Source: Stictocephala bisonia (taxonomy: Eukaryota; Arthropoda; Insecta; Hemiptera; Membracidae). From it: a stretch of DNA of 64,000 bases. The position numbers and the translations under genes are program-made. Positions 22,645-34,143 of this stretch are shown here, piece after piece. The notes under the pieces were generated by a model that was not told where the DNA came from, made no database searches, and saw nothing but the letters and a program-made list of their open reading frames with translations. The stretch covers positions 1 to 64,000 of the forward strand of contig JAQJVL010002586.1 in the NCBI GenBank assembly GCA_035578905.1, read 5' to 3'. Position 1 is the stretch's first letter, and each line of letters starts with the position of its first letter.

Positions 22645-24872
22645 TTTAATTAGACAATAGACAATATACTTTATTTACATAATCATCAAGATCAGTAATA
22701 GAGTCAATATTTCAACAATGTTAGTTTGCTACATTCACAATATGTATAAATTCTTCCAGGCTGTAGATTAATTCGCCTACAAGCCAGTCCAATAGTTTCC
22801 TCCTTAATAATTTGGGGTTGCATTCCTTTGAATGTCTTGGTAGGAGGTTAAGAACCTTGGCTCCCGCAAAAGAAGGCTTCTTTGTGTAGAGGGTTGTCCT
22901 GTGAGCTGGCAGGTTAATGTCATCAGCATGTCTTGTTTGATATCCATGCTGGTCTGTGTTCTGTGGTAGGTTGCTCTTGAATGCATGAAGAACAATTTTG
23001 CATATGTAGAGAGTAACCACTGTTGGTATTTTTAAGGTTTTGAAGGCCTCTCTGCAGCTGTCTCTTGGGTTTAGACTCGCCAATGTTCTGATGGCTCTTT
23101 TTTGCAGGATCATAACTCTGTTGGTTCCTGGAAGAAGACGCATGCCAGAGAGCTATGCCATAGCGAATTTGTACTTCAAAGAGAGCAGAGTAGGCAGCCT
23201 TGGCTGTTTCCAGACTACTTATTTGTTTCATTCTTTTTATGAAATAGTTGGCTGCTGACAGTTTTTTACATAACTGATTTACTTGTGGCTTCCAAGATAA
23301 TTTATTGTCTATTATAATGCCTAGATGTTTTGTGGTTGATTTTATTCCCAGGTTTGGAATTGTTATGTCAACATTTCTACGTAGGTTGCTGAAAGTCATT
23401 TGAACTGTTTTATTTTCATTTAAAACAAGGTCATTTTTAGTACAATATTGTTTGGTTTTATTTTTAATTATATGTCTATGGAGGTCTTCCAATTGATTTC
23501 TTGGCTATTGTTAAAACTGTATCATCTGCGTACATGACTGTATGACAAGTATCTTTTAGCCAGCTGGGTATGTCATTTGTAAGAAGCAGATATAAATCTG
23601 GTCCAAGTACAGATCCTTGTGGTACACCTCGGATGTTAGTGGTTTCAGATTGTACTGTTAGTCATACATTGTTTTCATTACGGTTAATTTCTACAAACAT
23701 TTTTCTGCCAGTTAGGTAGCTATGTAGTCAGTTTTTAGCCTTGCCTCTGATTCCTAGGTTTTCAATTTTCTTGATTAACTGAGCATGGTTTAGACAGTCA
23801 AATGCCTTGCTGAAATCTAAAAATAGGCACGTTGCTGTACAGCCATCTTTGAATTGGTCTATGAAGGCAATTGATCTGTTTTTGAGGAAGCCGTGTTGTT
23901 TATTGGTTAGTAAATTGTTTTCTATCATATGGTTGAGCAGTCTGTCAAGTACAGCTTTTTCTATTATTTTGGAGAAAGTTGAGATGAGGGATATTGGTCT
24001 GTAGCTGTTTGTTTCATTTATTGGGCCGGTTTTGTAGAGTAGACTTTGGCTATTTTTAATTGGTTAGGAAAAATTCCCTGATCAAGTGATTTGTTTATTA
24101 TTTAAGGGGCTTAATAGTTCCTTTTTACATTGTTTTATAAGTTTGGCTGATATTTGGTCGGGTCCAGATGAGGTTTTTCGTTTTAGGGAATCAATAATGT
24201 TATGAATTTCTTTTGGAGTGACTGGTTTAAAATTTAAGTTCTTTTCTGTGGGTGGTGGTAGTTCATATTCATCTTCAGTTTGGTCCAGATTTGTTAAGTC
24301 TACATTTTGGAGTGTTCTATCAGCTAAAGTGAGAAAAAGTTATTAACAGTTTGCCGCATCTCTAGGGTTGGTGACTATTGAGTCATTTATTTTTAGATGA
24401 GTAGATGTCTTAGCTTTCCGTTCATTATTTATTACTGTCCATAGTGCTTTAGATTTATTTTCAGCTTCATTTATGTATTCAGTAGTGTGCTTTTTGCGAA
24501 GAGATTTTAGTTTATTGTCATAGGTTTTTTCCGTGTTGCTGTTGCTATTTTGTCTTCGGGTCTGCACAGGCGTTGTTGTTTTTCTAGCGCTTCTATGTAC
24601 TCATTTTTTAATTTGGTACATTCTGAGTCCCAGCAGTATTTTAAATTTGAGTTTTGCCTGGACGTGTACTTCTTAAGAGGGCAGGTTTCATTTAGTATTG
24701 ATTGGATTATGACGTGGAAATTATCGTATGTTTTGTTGATATCTTCTTGTGTGTAAAGGCTGTTCCAGTTTTGTACCTGCAATCTAGATTTTAACAATCC
24801 TATTGTTTTCTTGCTAAAAACCCTTTTCTTTTCTTTACAGTTTTTATTTATTTTCTGTATTTTTACTGTAAC
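22645..24872 (-). pseudogene. LINE reverse transcriptase (3' part of a LINE split by BEL/Pao copy 2)
   Basis: On the minus strand, in several frames, are an EN-RT linker (QNWNSLYTQEDINKTYDNF near 24780), RT motif A CLFLDFSKAFDCLNH near 23820, motif B RGVPQGSVLGPDLY near 23625 and catalytic YADD near 23530. LGIIIDNKLSWKPQV lies near 23320 and the C-terminal ALWH...RNQ...QKRAIRTL pattern near 23110-23160. Frameshifts and stops make it inactive. The 3' end lies near 22645, after an AATAAA-like segment. Upstream coding sequence continues across the BEL/Pao insertion at 33453, showing that the LINE was there first. Confidence 0.85.
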
Positions 24873-25770
24873 TGAGCGGTAAATGAGAGAGATGAGAAAA
24901 TTAAATATTTATCTAAATTGATTCGAAGGACCAGGGAATTTTTATATTAAAAAATGCCCAAAACAGTTAATGTCTATAGAGAGAGTTTGTGGATAATTTT
25001 CTATTACAAAATGGGACAAAATGTCGAGCAATATGTTGATAATTACAAAATAAATAATGTCACACACATAAAATGATGAAACAGTACCTTGTCCAATATT
25101 CCAATTAGATGAGGGAAGGTCCGGAGACAACAGTTGGTGAGGTGGTAGCGAGGTCCATCAATGTCCTGGTGCAAAGTAGGAAAACGCAACGAACGACAGT
25201 TCTCACTTCATTTCTCCTTCTTAACACGAATCACTGTAGAACGCTTTCGCAAAGTTCATCTGCCACGGAAGCGCGCACAAAAGAAGTTCTGGAAGATCTT
25301 GAAGCACAGATTACAATGGGAATTTACACAAGAATTTACAAGAGATATTAAAAGACGTTTAAGAGTGGTTAACAGAGAATTAGAGAAAAAATATAGAGAC
25401 CACGAGGCAGAGGGCCTCCAAAAGTGTATATGAGAGAAGAGCGTTGTGAACCAGGGACGTTACAAGACAGAGTTTTTGAGACAGAGTGGCGTGGCGTAAA
25501 CCCCGCGTGGTGCAAAACGTTTTTAGAACAGGGCATTGCAACCAATCAGATTTCAAGACGACTGACTACGTCATATCGCCTGATTTATGTCGCTTTTAGA
25601 AAGCGTTATCCCCTCTCTCTCTCTCTCTCTGTGGAGATATTTCAAATCAAATTAAAAAATAATACAACTTAAAATGCGCTCTTGGCTTAAAAACTATTTC
25701 TTAATGTTAAAGTGTTAACACATTAAATGCTATTATAAAACCTTAAAATATAAGATACAAGTACTGAACA
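24873..25770 (-). repeat. 3' LTR of BEL/Pao copy 2 (898 bp)
   Basis: The plus strand reads TGAGCGGTAAATG at one end and AAGTACTGAACA at the other. The LTR contains a (CT)n run near 25611-25632 that is longer than in its partner and accounts for the length difference. Overlapping small ORFs at 25109-25672 occur identically in both LTRs and are not called as genes. Confidence 0.95.
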
Positions 25771-25874
25771 TTCCGGCCCCCTTGAAGCATGTAGGCTTCA
25801 ACAACAAAGTCACACAATAGAAAATCACACCACACAGTTTTTAGAGATTGGGGCACGGAACTAGAAAAGAGATT

Positions 25875-28289
25875 TTAGTCAGTGGGCAGAGGAAACACCT
25901 TTACCACTGGTCTAGTAAGGTGTCCATTTGGAGTGCGTAAGTCCACCACGCGCACAACACCATCAGTCCCTGGGTGTACGGCGGTAACACGAGCCAGAGG
26001 CCACGAGAGGGGCGGAGAGTTCTGGTGCACTAGCACGAGATCACCAACTTTGATATTCTCACGTGGTTGGGTCCACTTATAACGTTGCTGGAGCGTATGC
26101 AAGTATTCCAGCTGCCATCGTTTCCAGATGCGTTGATGAAGAGCTTGAACCAACTGCCAATGTCGTAGGCGGTTGTCAGGTGCGTCGAGGAGCTCGGGTT
26201 CTGGGACCGACGCTAGGGAGGCACCAATCAAGAAATGCCCCGGAGTGAGGGCAGAGAAGTCAGCAGGATCGCTGGAGAGTGGAGTGAGGGGCCGCGAGTT
26301 TAGCATGGCCTCTATCTGAGTGACGAGTGTCATAAATTCTGGCAGTGTCATGATGTGGTCTCCCATGACACGACGCAAGTGATGTTTGGTGCTTTTCACA
26401 GCGTTCTCCCATAATCCACCTTGGTGGGGAGCAGCAGGAGGGTTGAACTTGAAGTCGATACCTCGAGGAGTAGTGAAGCGAAGCAGCTTTTTCTGCGAAT
26501 CGGTTGAGAACAATGTTTCCTTTAAGATATTTTGAAGGGCGTTATCAGCACCGACATAGTTCGTACCACAATCGGAAAACAATTGAACACACAGACCTCG
26601 TCGAGATACAAAGCGCGTGAGTGCTGCAATAAAGGCGTCGGTGGTCAAGTCTGTCACCACTTCAAGATGCACAGCCTTTGTGACCATACACACAAATACA
26701 CAAATATACACCTTTATGTGTCGCATGCCACGGAGATTTAACACCTTTGCATTGAATGGTCCACAGAAGTCTGTTCCAGTGGACAAGAATGGTCGAGCGG
26801 GAGTCACTCGTGACGGAGGGAGGTCGCCCATTAGTGGGGCTTGATTTTGTGGCTTGTTTCTAAAACATGTTAGACATTGGAAAATGCGTGAGCGTATGAC
26901 GCTCCGCGCGCAGAGAATCCACACGAATTGGGATAACAGAGACTGCGTTAGCTGTGGTCCAGCATGGAGATTTGAGCGGTGGTGATGATCCACAATGAGG
27001 TTTACAACATGATGTTTCTTGGGTAGAAGAACTGGATGACGGACGTCGTGTGCCAGGGAAGAACGGTTGAGACGCCCACCAACACGTAGAATGCCTTGCG
27101 TGTCCAGAAACGGTTTCAGGCGCTGAAGTCTTGTTGAGCAGGGACGCCCAGAGCGTAGTGACGAGATGTCGTCTGCAAATGCAGATTGCTGGACGAGGCC
27201 GAAGATCTTGAGTTTAGCTGTGGAGATCTCGGATGGGGAGAGATGTCCCTTGAGACGATTAGCGCTACGGCAGTTGTGTACGAAGCGCAGAACTAGAGCA
27301 AAAATTCGCTCAAGTTTGTCCCACGACGAGAAATTCGTCAGAAGGTCCCAGTCCTTCTGCGGAACGGCAGTTAGGACGACTAGCGGCGTCTTCTTGAGCT
27401 CATCGGACGATGAGAGGTTCACAGGGATGAATTGCTTAGAGGGCCAGTCCTGTTGAGGGAGGCTGAGCCACGGTGGTCCCGTCCACCAGAGAGTGTGGTT
27501 CCTTAGCTGGGAGGCAGAAATGCCCCGTGATGCGCAGTCTGCTGGGTTGTCAGTTCCTGCTATATGTCGCCATGAGTCGGGTGATACGAGTTCTTGGATC
27601 TGGGAAACTCGGTTTGAAACATACGTCTTAAGCCTATAAGGCGGAGTTCGTAGCCATGTGAGTACTACTGTTGAGTCACACCATAAAAAGGTGGTTTGAG
27701 GGGTGATTGTCTCCTTAAATATTGACTGGCAATGAGTTGTTATCTTAGCGAGCAGATGCGCTCCGCAAAGCTCGAGACGCGGAAGTGTCACTCGTTTTAA
27801 AGGAGCGACACGAGTTTTCGCCATTATGGGGCGAATGATGACGTCACCTGTCGAAAGCTGGCAGCGGAAATACAACACCGCACTATATCCACTTTCTGAC
27901 GCATCAGAGAATCCATGGAGTTCTACGACGCAAGAGAGTGAGAGTGGAAACGCTCGAGGAATTGAGACATGCACTATGTGCTGCGCGTCAGTGATGAATG
28001 AGTGCCATTTTTCGGCAAGTTCGGATGGCAAGGGTTCATCCCAAGCCAGACCTGTAGTCCAGAGGAGTTGCATAAAGCATTTTGCTTGCATTATGCAAGG
28101 AGAGAGAAATCCACAGGGATCATATATTTTGGCTATTAAGCTCAAGACAGAGCGTTTGGTAGGGCGCTCGTCAGGCGGTATGTTAAGAGAGTATGTGAAA
28201 CAATCAGTGGTAGGCGACCAATGTAAACCAAGGATAGAGAACTGCGGAGATAAAGATTCTTGCAGAAACACTGGAGACTCGCGATGTCC
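25875..28289 (-). pseudogene. pol: BEL/Pao copy 2 pol, C-terminal part: RT end, RNase H, integrase
   Basis: Minus-strand frame with the end of RT (FSILGLHWSP), then the linker KRSVLSLIAKIYDPCGF near 28150. RNase H has HGFSDASESGY near 27910 and WCDSTVVLTWL near 27680. Integrase has a His/Cys zinc region near 26860-26985, the DDE residues in TGTDFCGPF near 26780 and FSDCGTNYVGA near 26575, and the Glu in GGLWENAVKS near 26410. It ends PLPTD with the stop at 25875. This part is open throughout, about 800 codons. It is separated from the upstream gag-RT frame by a 98-bp inverted duplication at 28290-28387, so a single polyprotein cannot be made from this copy. Confidence 0.9.
27522..27619 (-). 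repeat. Source segment of the 98-bp inverted duplication (RNase H region)
   Basis: This 98-bp part of the RNase H coding region reappears, by eye without a mismatch, in opposite orientation at 28290-28387. Here it lies in its expected place in pol (RVSQIQELV...DNPADCASRG region, as also seen in BEL/Pao copy 1), so this is the original. Confidence 0.9.
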
Positions 28290-28387
28290 TTTCAAACCGA
28301 GTTTCCCAGATCCAAGAACTCGTATCACCCGACTCATGGCGACATATAGCAGGAACTGACAACCCAGCAGACTGCGCATCACGGGGC
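28290..28387 (+). repeat. 98-bp inverted duplicate breaking BEL/Pao copy 2 pol
   Basis: Inverted copy of 27522-27619 placed between the RT thumb region and FSILGLHWSP. Copy 1 has only a normal short linker here. The insert shifts the frame, so gag-RT runs into 28204 in a wrong frame, while the downstream frame appears to start with codons from the inverted insert. The distance between the two copies is about 670 bp, which suggests a template switch or snap-back during reverse transcription or repair. Confidence 0.9.
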
Positions 28388-31311
28388 CTACTCGAGATGA
28401 GAGCTTGGAGTAGGCGAGTAGAGTTAGAGACCCACTTCCGGAGTTCGAAACCTCCTTGATGCAGTAGACGGATGAGCTGCTCCTGCAGTTCTAAGGCCGC
28501 TTCCTCTGTGTCCGCACCGGAGATGATGTCATCCACGTAGGTCTGAGTCCTCAGCACGCATGCAGCGGAGGGGAAGTTCCCACCGTCGTCGTCTGCAAGC
28601 TGGTGCAGAGTCTTGATCGCCAAGTAGGGAGAGGTATTCATGCCGTAAGTAACAGTGTTCAATTGATATGTTGAGAGAGGATCCTTGGGATGGTCACGCC
28701 ATAAGATAAGTTGAAATTTCCGGTCATCTGGATGTACTCGGATTTGCCGATACATCTGACGGATGTCACAGCAAAAAACAATATTGTGACGCCTGAAGTG
28801 AAGTAGTATGTCACAAATATTTGTTTGGAGTTTGCGTCCGGTCAATAAGACATCGTTGAGAGAAACACCAGTACTGGTCTTGCAGCTCGCATCAAAGACA
28901 GTACGGAGTTTTGTGGTGGAGCTATTTTCCTTTAGCACCCCATGGTGGGGGAGGAAATAGTGTGGCTTAGTTAAATCAGGATTTTGAACTTTGGCCATGT
29001 GGTCGAGAGATTGATATTCACTGATAAAATCGTGATAGAGTTGAGAAAAGTGAGGTTGAGCGTTTAATTTCCGCTCGAGAGAATGAAATCGACGCTCAGC
29101 AATAGGCTGAGACGAACCTAGGGCAGAGTGATTCTCCTTAAACGGAAGTTGAACGGTGTAGCGTCCGGTTTCATCTCGAGAGTGAGAAGTGGCGAAGTGA
29201 GCATCACATTGTTCTTCTTCTTTGGTCTTCTTCGAATACACAGGAATTTCCTCTTGAAGCCAGAACCGCTGAAGTGATGAGTGTAGATCTGTGTCGCTTG
29301 CTGAGTGTAGAGAGACATTGAGGCTCGTAGAGGTGAGAGTGGATGCAAAAGGCGCGCTGGGAGCAGTACCCAGTACGACAAACCCGAAATGCGTGCCAAT
29401 TACATATGGCATATGCTGCCCCAATGAGAACTGCTCATTAGTGAGTATTTTTGGAAATATACTCCCACCTAGGATAACGTCAATTCGTCCAGGTAAATGG
29501 AATGTGGGATCAGCGAGAATGTAATTCTGAGTCTTATTGTAGACTTCTGGGGCTAGAGGTACTCTGGGTAAATCCACGGTTAATTTATCCAATATTAACA
29601 TTGGCTGGTCAGGAGCAATGATGAGACCAGATAGAGTGCTGATTGTGAGATGAGTTTGACCTTTTGGTTTTGCCGTGCTTTGGCTGAGGCCAGAGATGTG
29701 AGTTTGAGACTTAGTACGGCGCACTCCCAAGAGTTGAGCGGCGCGTTCGGAAATTAAATCCGTCATACTCCCTGAATCAAGTAAAGCCCTGAATACATGG
29801 GATCTACCTTCAGGAGTTTTTAGTTGTACCAGTAAGGTACCCAACAGCACGGTGTTACAATCTGGCATAGAGGGGGGTGAATATTGAGAAACGAGAGTCA
29901 CCTGAGAATCGTTATGGTTCTCACTAGAGCGATGACGTGTATTGGAGACGTCATGAGCTGTGTTACTACGGACGGGCTGATTAGCAGCATTGCCCGAGGC
30001 AGCTTGAAAGTGTAACAATGAATGGTGTTTTTTGTTACACGTGAGACACGTGGCCTTAGATTGGCACTCCTTGAGTTCATGAGCGCCTAAGCATGAGATG
30101 CAGCGATTATGTCTCTTGACGAGCTGATGTCGTTCTTGAGGAGTTTTGTCACGAAAAACCGTACATGAATAGACTTTATGTCCACTCTGATTACAGATGA
30201 AACATGGAGGAGGCATAGTCTTGGTTTGAGCGGAGTTAGAGTGAGTTGTGACCATTGAAACATCACTAGAGCGAAAGTTCACCCTTTTTGGCGCAGTCAC
30301 CTTGTTGCGGGCGTGAGGAGGAACATAGGTAGGAGCCTTTACCTGCGGAACGTTATGAATATTGGCATCTTCAGTTTGGCTGCATTCAGTGTTTAAAAAT
30401 GTTATTATTTCTTTGACTTCCGGTAACGAGTGAGCAGACGCGTCATTCGAAGAGGTTGACCGGGAAGCTTCCAGCTTTTTTCGTAAGTCGGAATCCATAC
30501 GTCGGAGGATGAGAGCGGAGAGGAGCGGATTGTTTTCACCTACGTCACAATGTAAAGCTTTCAATGCCTGAGAGTGTTCCGTATATTGATTGACAAATAG
30601 TCTGAGACCCTTGATTGAGGACGAACTAATTTGAGGCAGGTCCAGTAACTGGTTCAAATGGAGAGTTTGTAACCTCCGGGAATTATGGTAGCGATCCCGT
30701 AGGAGGTCGTATGCTATTAAGTAATTAGCAGAGGTTAGGTTGAGTCCTTTAATTAGGTTTAAGGGTTCGCCGCTCAAAACGCTCAATAAGTACTGAAACT
30801 TCATTACTGCGCTAAGACTGGCATTACGGTGAATGGTTGTATCAAATAAATTGATAAAGGAAGTCCAAGTCAGAAGATCGCCCGAGAATTTTTGTAATTC
30901 TAATTTTGGCATACGGACCTGAGAGACACTAGAGACCTGAGGAGTCATACTGACGTCACTCAAAGCCGAAGGTGTTTTGGGTTCTTCGACTGGAAGTAGC
31001 GTTTCGATTATACCAAGAATATGAGCGTAGACCTCGTTAATAGAGTCCTGATCTTCCGCTAAAACTTCGTCTTCAATGGCCTCATCATCTGTTAGATTTA
31101 AGGCTCGTTGCAGATTAGCCTCAAAATCAGCTTTCTTTTTCTTGACTTCATTAGAGACGGTTGATAAGCTCTTCAGTTGAGCAGGCGTAAGAAGCTCCTT
31201 TTGCGTAGCGAATTCTTCAACTTGAGTTTTTATTTTAGCGAAGCGCGCTTTAGTTAACGCTGTAAGACGAGTATAGAGAGCCGCCTTGAAATCAGAAACT
31301 TTAGGAGCCAT
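28388..31311 (-). CDS. gag-pol: BEL/Pao copy 2 Gag-protease-RT reading frame
   Basis: The start is taken as the ATG at 31311 (MAPKVSDFKAAL), which has a good context (TTCAAAATGGC); codons upstream to 31371 are hydrophobic and look like leader. Gag follows with a helical N-terminus (about residues 1-340) and three Cys/His knuckles: CFICNQSGHKVYSC near residue 370, then CISCLGAHELKEC, then CLTCNKKHHSLLH near residue 420. The aspartic protease ALLDSGSMTDL lies near residue 510, and the RT has FCCDIRQMYRQI and TYVDDIISGAD (catalytic DD) near residue 925. The frame is open for about 970 codons but is cut off from RNase H and integrase by the inverted duplication at 28290-28387. These proteins would form the capsid and copy the element RNA. 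Confidence 0.9.
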
Positions 31312-32559
31312 TTTGAATTTTTCAGATACAGTAAGTAGTAAAACAAAATTAAATATAGATATGAAATACAAGACACTATTGTGAGCAGAGCACTAAGTCG
31401 CTAAATACATTTTTCCATATTTTATTTATATCTATTTTGACTTACTTACCACAGTATTAAAATATCGGCAGAGACATCACAAATTATTTTGCAATAAGAA
31501 CAATAAACAAACAAATAAATAAGAGATTCAAAGTGTGAGGTAAGCTTAATCTGCAATGTTATAACAATTGCAGTCTTGATTGGTTCCACTGAGAACTTTG
31601 CTTTGATAGCTAGATTTGTTAGTAGCAATGTGTATGAACACCAAAGAGCAAGGAAAAGTATAAATTTTATTTTCAATGAGAGATCAGAGAACTAATTATT
31701 TTTAGTTAATTAGCTTCCAATAAGCTTATGGTAATAACACATTAGAGAGAGACATGATAAATAGCTAATTCTTGCTTATTTCAGAGAGAGTGTACAAAAC
31801 TATAAGTGTACATAACTAGTTTTGTATAGTTAGTTAATTAATTATTAGTTAAACACAAATACAATAAATATGAATTAGGTAATTTAGGTAATTAGCCAAA
31901 CAAAATTTATTTACCCTAGCAGAGAAATGTGTGTTTAATAAAGCTTAACTGCTTTACCAAAAGAGACTTAAACTAGGCTAATTGACTACACAGTAAAACA
32001 ATAGTTGACCTCACAAAACGGAATGAAAAAACAATATATTGTACAATAAAAAACCGTATAAAACACCTTTTGTATTTAATTAGCCTTCAAATGCTAATTA
32101 GAAAAATAGAATAAAAGATAGTAATTTAATTTAAGATTAAATATGTTATTCAATTTAATTCAATTTATATTTCTAAGTTTATACACGTAAATGAATTAAC
32201 TAGCCACAAGATATGTGAGTAGCGGACAAACTATAACAATAAAGTAAACAATAAAGTTGACAACTCTCAGCGCATGCGCTATAGAGCGGATGTGCTGCAG
32301 ACAGCTAGAGAGAGTGAGGGGTTGAGAAAATCAATACTGCGTACCTCGAATCGGCACGCTTCGGAGATGTTCGTGATTCTCCGTAAGCAGTACGCCTGTT
32401 ATTGGGCTAGGGGCGTGGCCTTCGCAAACTGCAAAGGAAGACAACAATTGCAAATGGCGAACACTGAAGTGAATCGTGCGTTTCTATTATCCACAAAATA
32501 GAGTTTCTGTATTTCCAAAGAACTGTATCCTAGAAATCCGGTTCGAAATGACCAAAACA
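31312..32559 (-). other. BEL/Pao copy 2 untranslated leader between 5' LTR and gag
   Basis: About 1.25 kb, AT-rich, with no convincing ORF on the minus strand. It starts with the possible primer-binding site just inside the LTR. A long leader of this kind may hold packaging signals, which cannot be read by eye. Confidence 0.6.
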
Positions 32560-33452
32560 TGAGCGGGAAATGAGAGAGATGAGAAAATTAAATATTTATA
32601 TAAATTGATTCGAAGGACCAGGGAATTTTTATATTAAAAAACGCCCAAAAAGTTAATGTCTATAGAGAGAGTTTGTGGATAATTTTCTATTACAAAATGG
32701 GACAAAATGTCGAGCAATATGTTGATAATTACAAAATAAATAATGTCACACACATAAAATGATGAAACAGTACCTTGTCCAATATTCCAATTAGATGAGG
32801 GAAGGTCCGGAGACAACAGTTGGTGAGGTGGTAGCGAGGTCCATCAATGTCCTGGTGCAAAGTAGGAAAACGCAACGAACGTCAGTTCTCACTTCATTTC
32901 ACCTTCTTAACACGAATCACGGTAGAACGCTTTCGCAAAGTTCATCTGCCACGGAAGCGCGCACAAAAGAAGTTCTGGAAGATCTTGAAGCACAGATTAC
33001 AATGGGAATTTACACAAGAATTTACAAGAGATATTAAAAGACGTTTAAGAGTGGTTAACAGAGAATTAGAGAAAAAATATAGAGAGCACGAGGCAGAGGG
33101 CCTCCAAAAGTGTATATGAGAGAAGAGCGTTGTGAACCAGGGACGTTACAAGACAGAGTTTTCGAGACAGAGTGGCGTGGCGTAAACCCCGCGTGGTGCA
33201 AAACGTTTTTAGAACAGGGCATTGCAACCAATCAGTTTTCAAGACGACTGACTACGTCATATCGCCTGATTTATGTCGCTTTTAGAAAGCGTTATCCCCT
33301 CTCTCTCTCTCTGTGGGGATATTTCAAATCAAATTAAAAAATAATACAACTTAAAATGCGCTCTTGGCTTAAAAACTATTTCTTAATGTTAAAGTGTTAA
33401 CACATTAAATGCTATTATAAAACCTTAAAATATAAGATATAAGTACTGAACA
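32560..33452 (-). repeat. 5' LTR of BEL/Pao copy 2 (893 bp)
   Basis: Matches 24873-25770 along its whole length, with about a dozen differences and a shorter (CT)n run near 33297-33313. The promoter of the element should lie here on the minus strand. Confidence 0.95.
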
Positions 33453-33790
33453 GTAACTGTCTGTGCGGTATGGTCGGATATTCCATATAGGATAACTGAA
33501 GTATTTATTGCTGTGTTCTAAATTTGTACAGTCCAGTCTATTGATTTAGATGTGTCTTTGGTTATCCGTGTCGGTGGTAGATTTAGTCTTGTTACTCGTA
33601 TGTGGTAAGATGTCAAGAGTTCTTCTGTTTTAGTTTTGCCCATGTTTTCAGAGAGGTTGTCAACATTTATGTCTCTTACAAGTATAATTTTTTTGTGTGA
33701 GTTAAGGGATTTGTCAGGTTGTTGTGAGAGAATATTAATGACCCAATCTAAGTTTGCATTGTATAAATTATATAAATATTGTTAAATCAT
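33453..33790 (-). pseudogene. LINE endonuclease fragment (5' part of the LINE split by BEL/Pao copy 2)
   Basis: On the minus strand a frame reads NLYNANLDWVINILSQ near 33775, KIILVRDINVDNLSENMGKT near 33690 (the GDFN-type endonuclease motif, mutated) and RLNLPPTRITKDTSKSIDW near 33570. The coding sequence then continues, across the GTAAC duplication, into 24872. The N-terminal half of the endonuclease is missing, as in a normally 5'-truncated LINE. Confidence 0.75.
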
Positions 33791-33992
33791 ATTGAAATAC
33801 TATGAAACTGAAAGAATGGTTGAGGTTATTTTAGATTGAGGGAAATAATAGTTAGCTGAGGGTAGGGTTTCATACTCCTCATCGGACCAGGAATTTTATA
33901 CTCTTATGGCCGGGGAAAACTGGGAATTTGAAACTGGCAATTTAGACTGATCGTCCTGGATCTGATTCATAAAAAAATACTCTTTGTTACAG

Positions 33993-34143
33993 ATTTTACA
34001 ATATGAAACTGATGCTGTGTTTAAGAGTCCTGATTTTATAAATCTAAGAATTGAGGGTTTTATTAAACTCCTGGAACAAGACGTCTTAGTGGTATCTGAA
34101 TTAGAAGTATGGAGAGCAGCTTTGAAGTGGGCCAAGAACCAAG
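33993..34143 (+). CDS. Internal exon of a BTB-BACK-PHR (BTBD family) host gene
   Basis: A 151-bp exon lies between a 3' splice site (ctctttgttacag, ends 33992) and a 5' splice site (caag|gtaagaatg). The peptide ILQYETDAVFKSPDFINLRI...FIKLLEQDVL...SELEVWRAALKWAKNQ matches the BACK domain of BTBD1/2/3/6-type proteins, which join a BTB domain for cullin-3 or self association to a PHR domain. It joins in phase to the exon at 38631 (caa g | gt tgt), completing a Gly codon. Upstream exons with the BTB domain should lie left of the LINE/BEL insertions or outside the window; I did not find them. Confidence 0.8.

Larger units (their letters stand above)
24873..33452 (-). mobile_element. Complete BEL/Pao LTR retrotransposon (copy 2), 8580 bp, target duplication GTAAC
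   Basis: Two LTRs (24873-25770 and 32560-33452) bound gag-pol on the minus strand. The 5-bp flanks GTAAC at 24868-24872 and 33453-33457 are identical, the duplication length expected for BEL/Pao. A purine-rich tract (ggggg with flanking purines on the minus strand, about 25771-25786) precedes the 3' LTR. A possible primer-binding site starting TGGTCATTTCGAACC lies five bases inside the 5' LTR; I could not match it to a tRNA. By eye the LTRs differ by about a dozen substitutions plus a (CT)n length change, so the insertion is fairly recent. It sits inside a LINE. Confidence 0.95.

Noticed and set aside
25109..25672. Conserved ORFs also found at 32795-33337
   Set aside because: The conservation is due to the two LTR copies of one element, not to coding constraint.
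27826..28359. 177-codon plus-strand ORF
   Set aside because: Shadow of the BEL/Pao pol frame on the opposite strand.
32540..32559. Assignment of the BEL/Pao primer-binding site to a particular tRNA
   Set aside because: The TGG-initial sequence does not match the spacing of a tRNA T-arm and acceptor, so I leave the tRNA unnamed.
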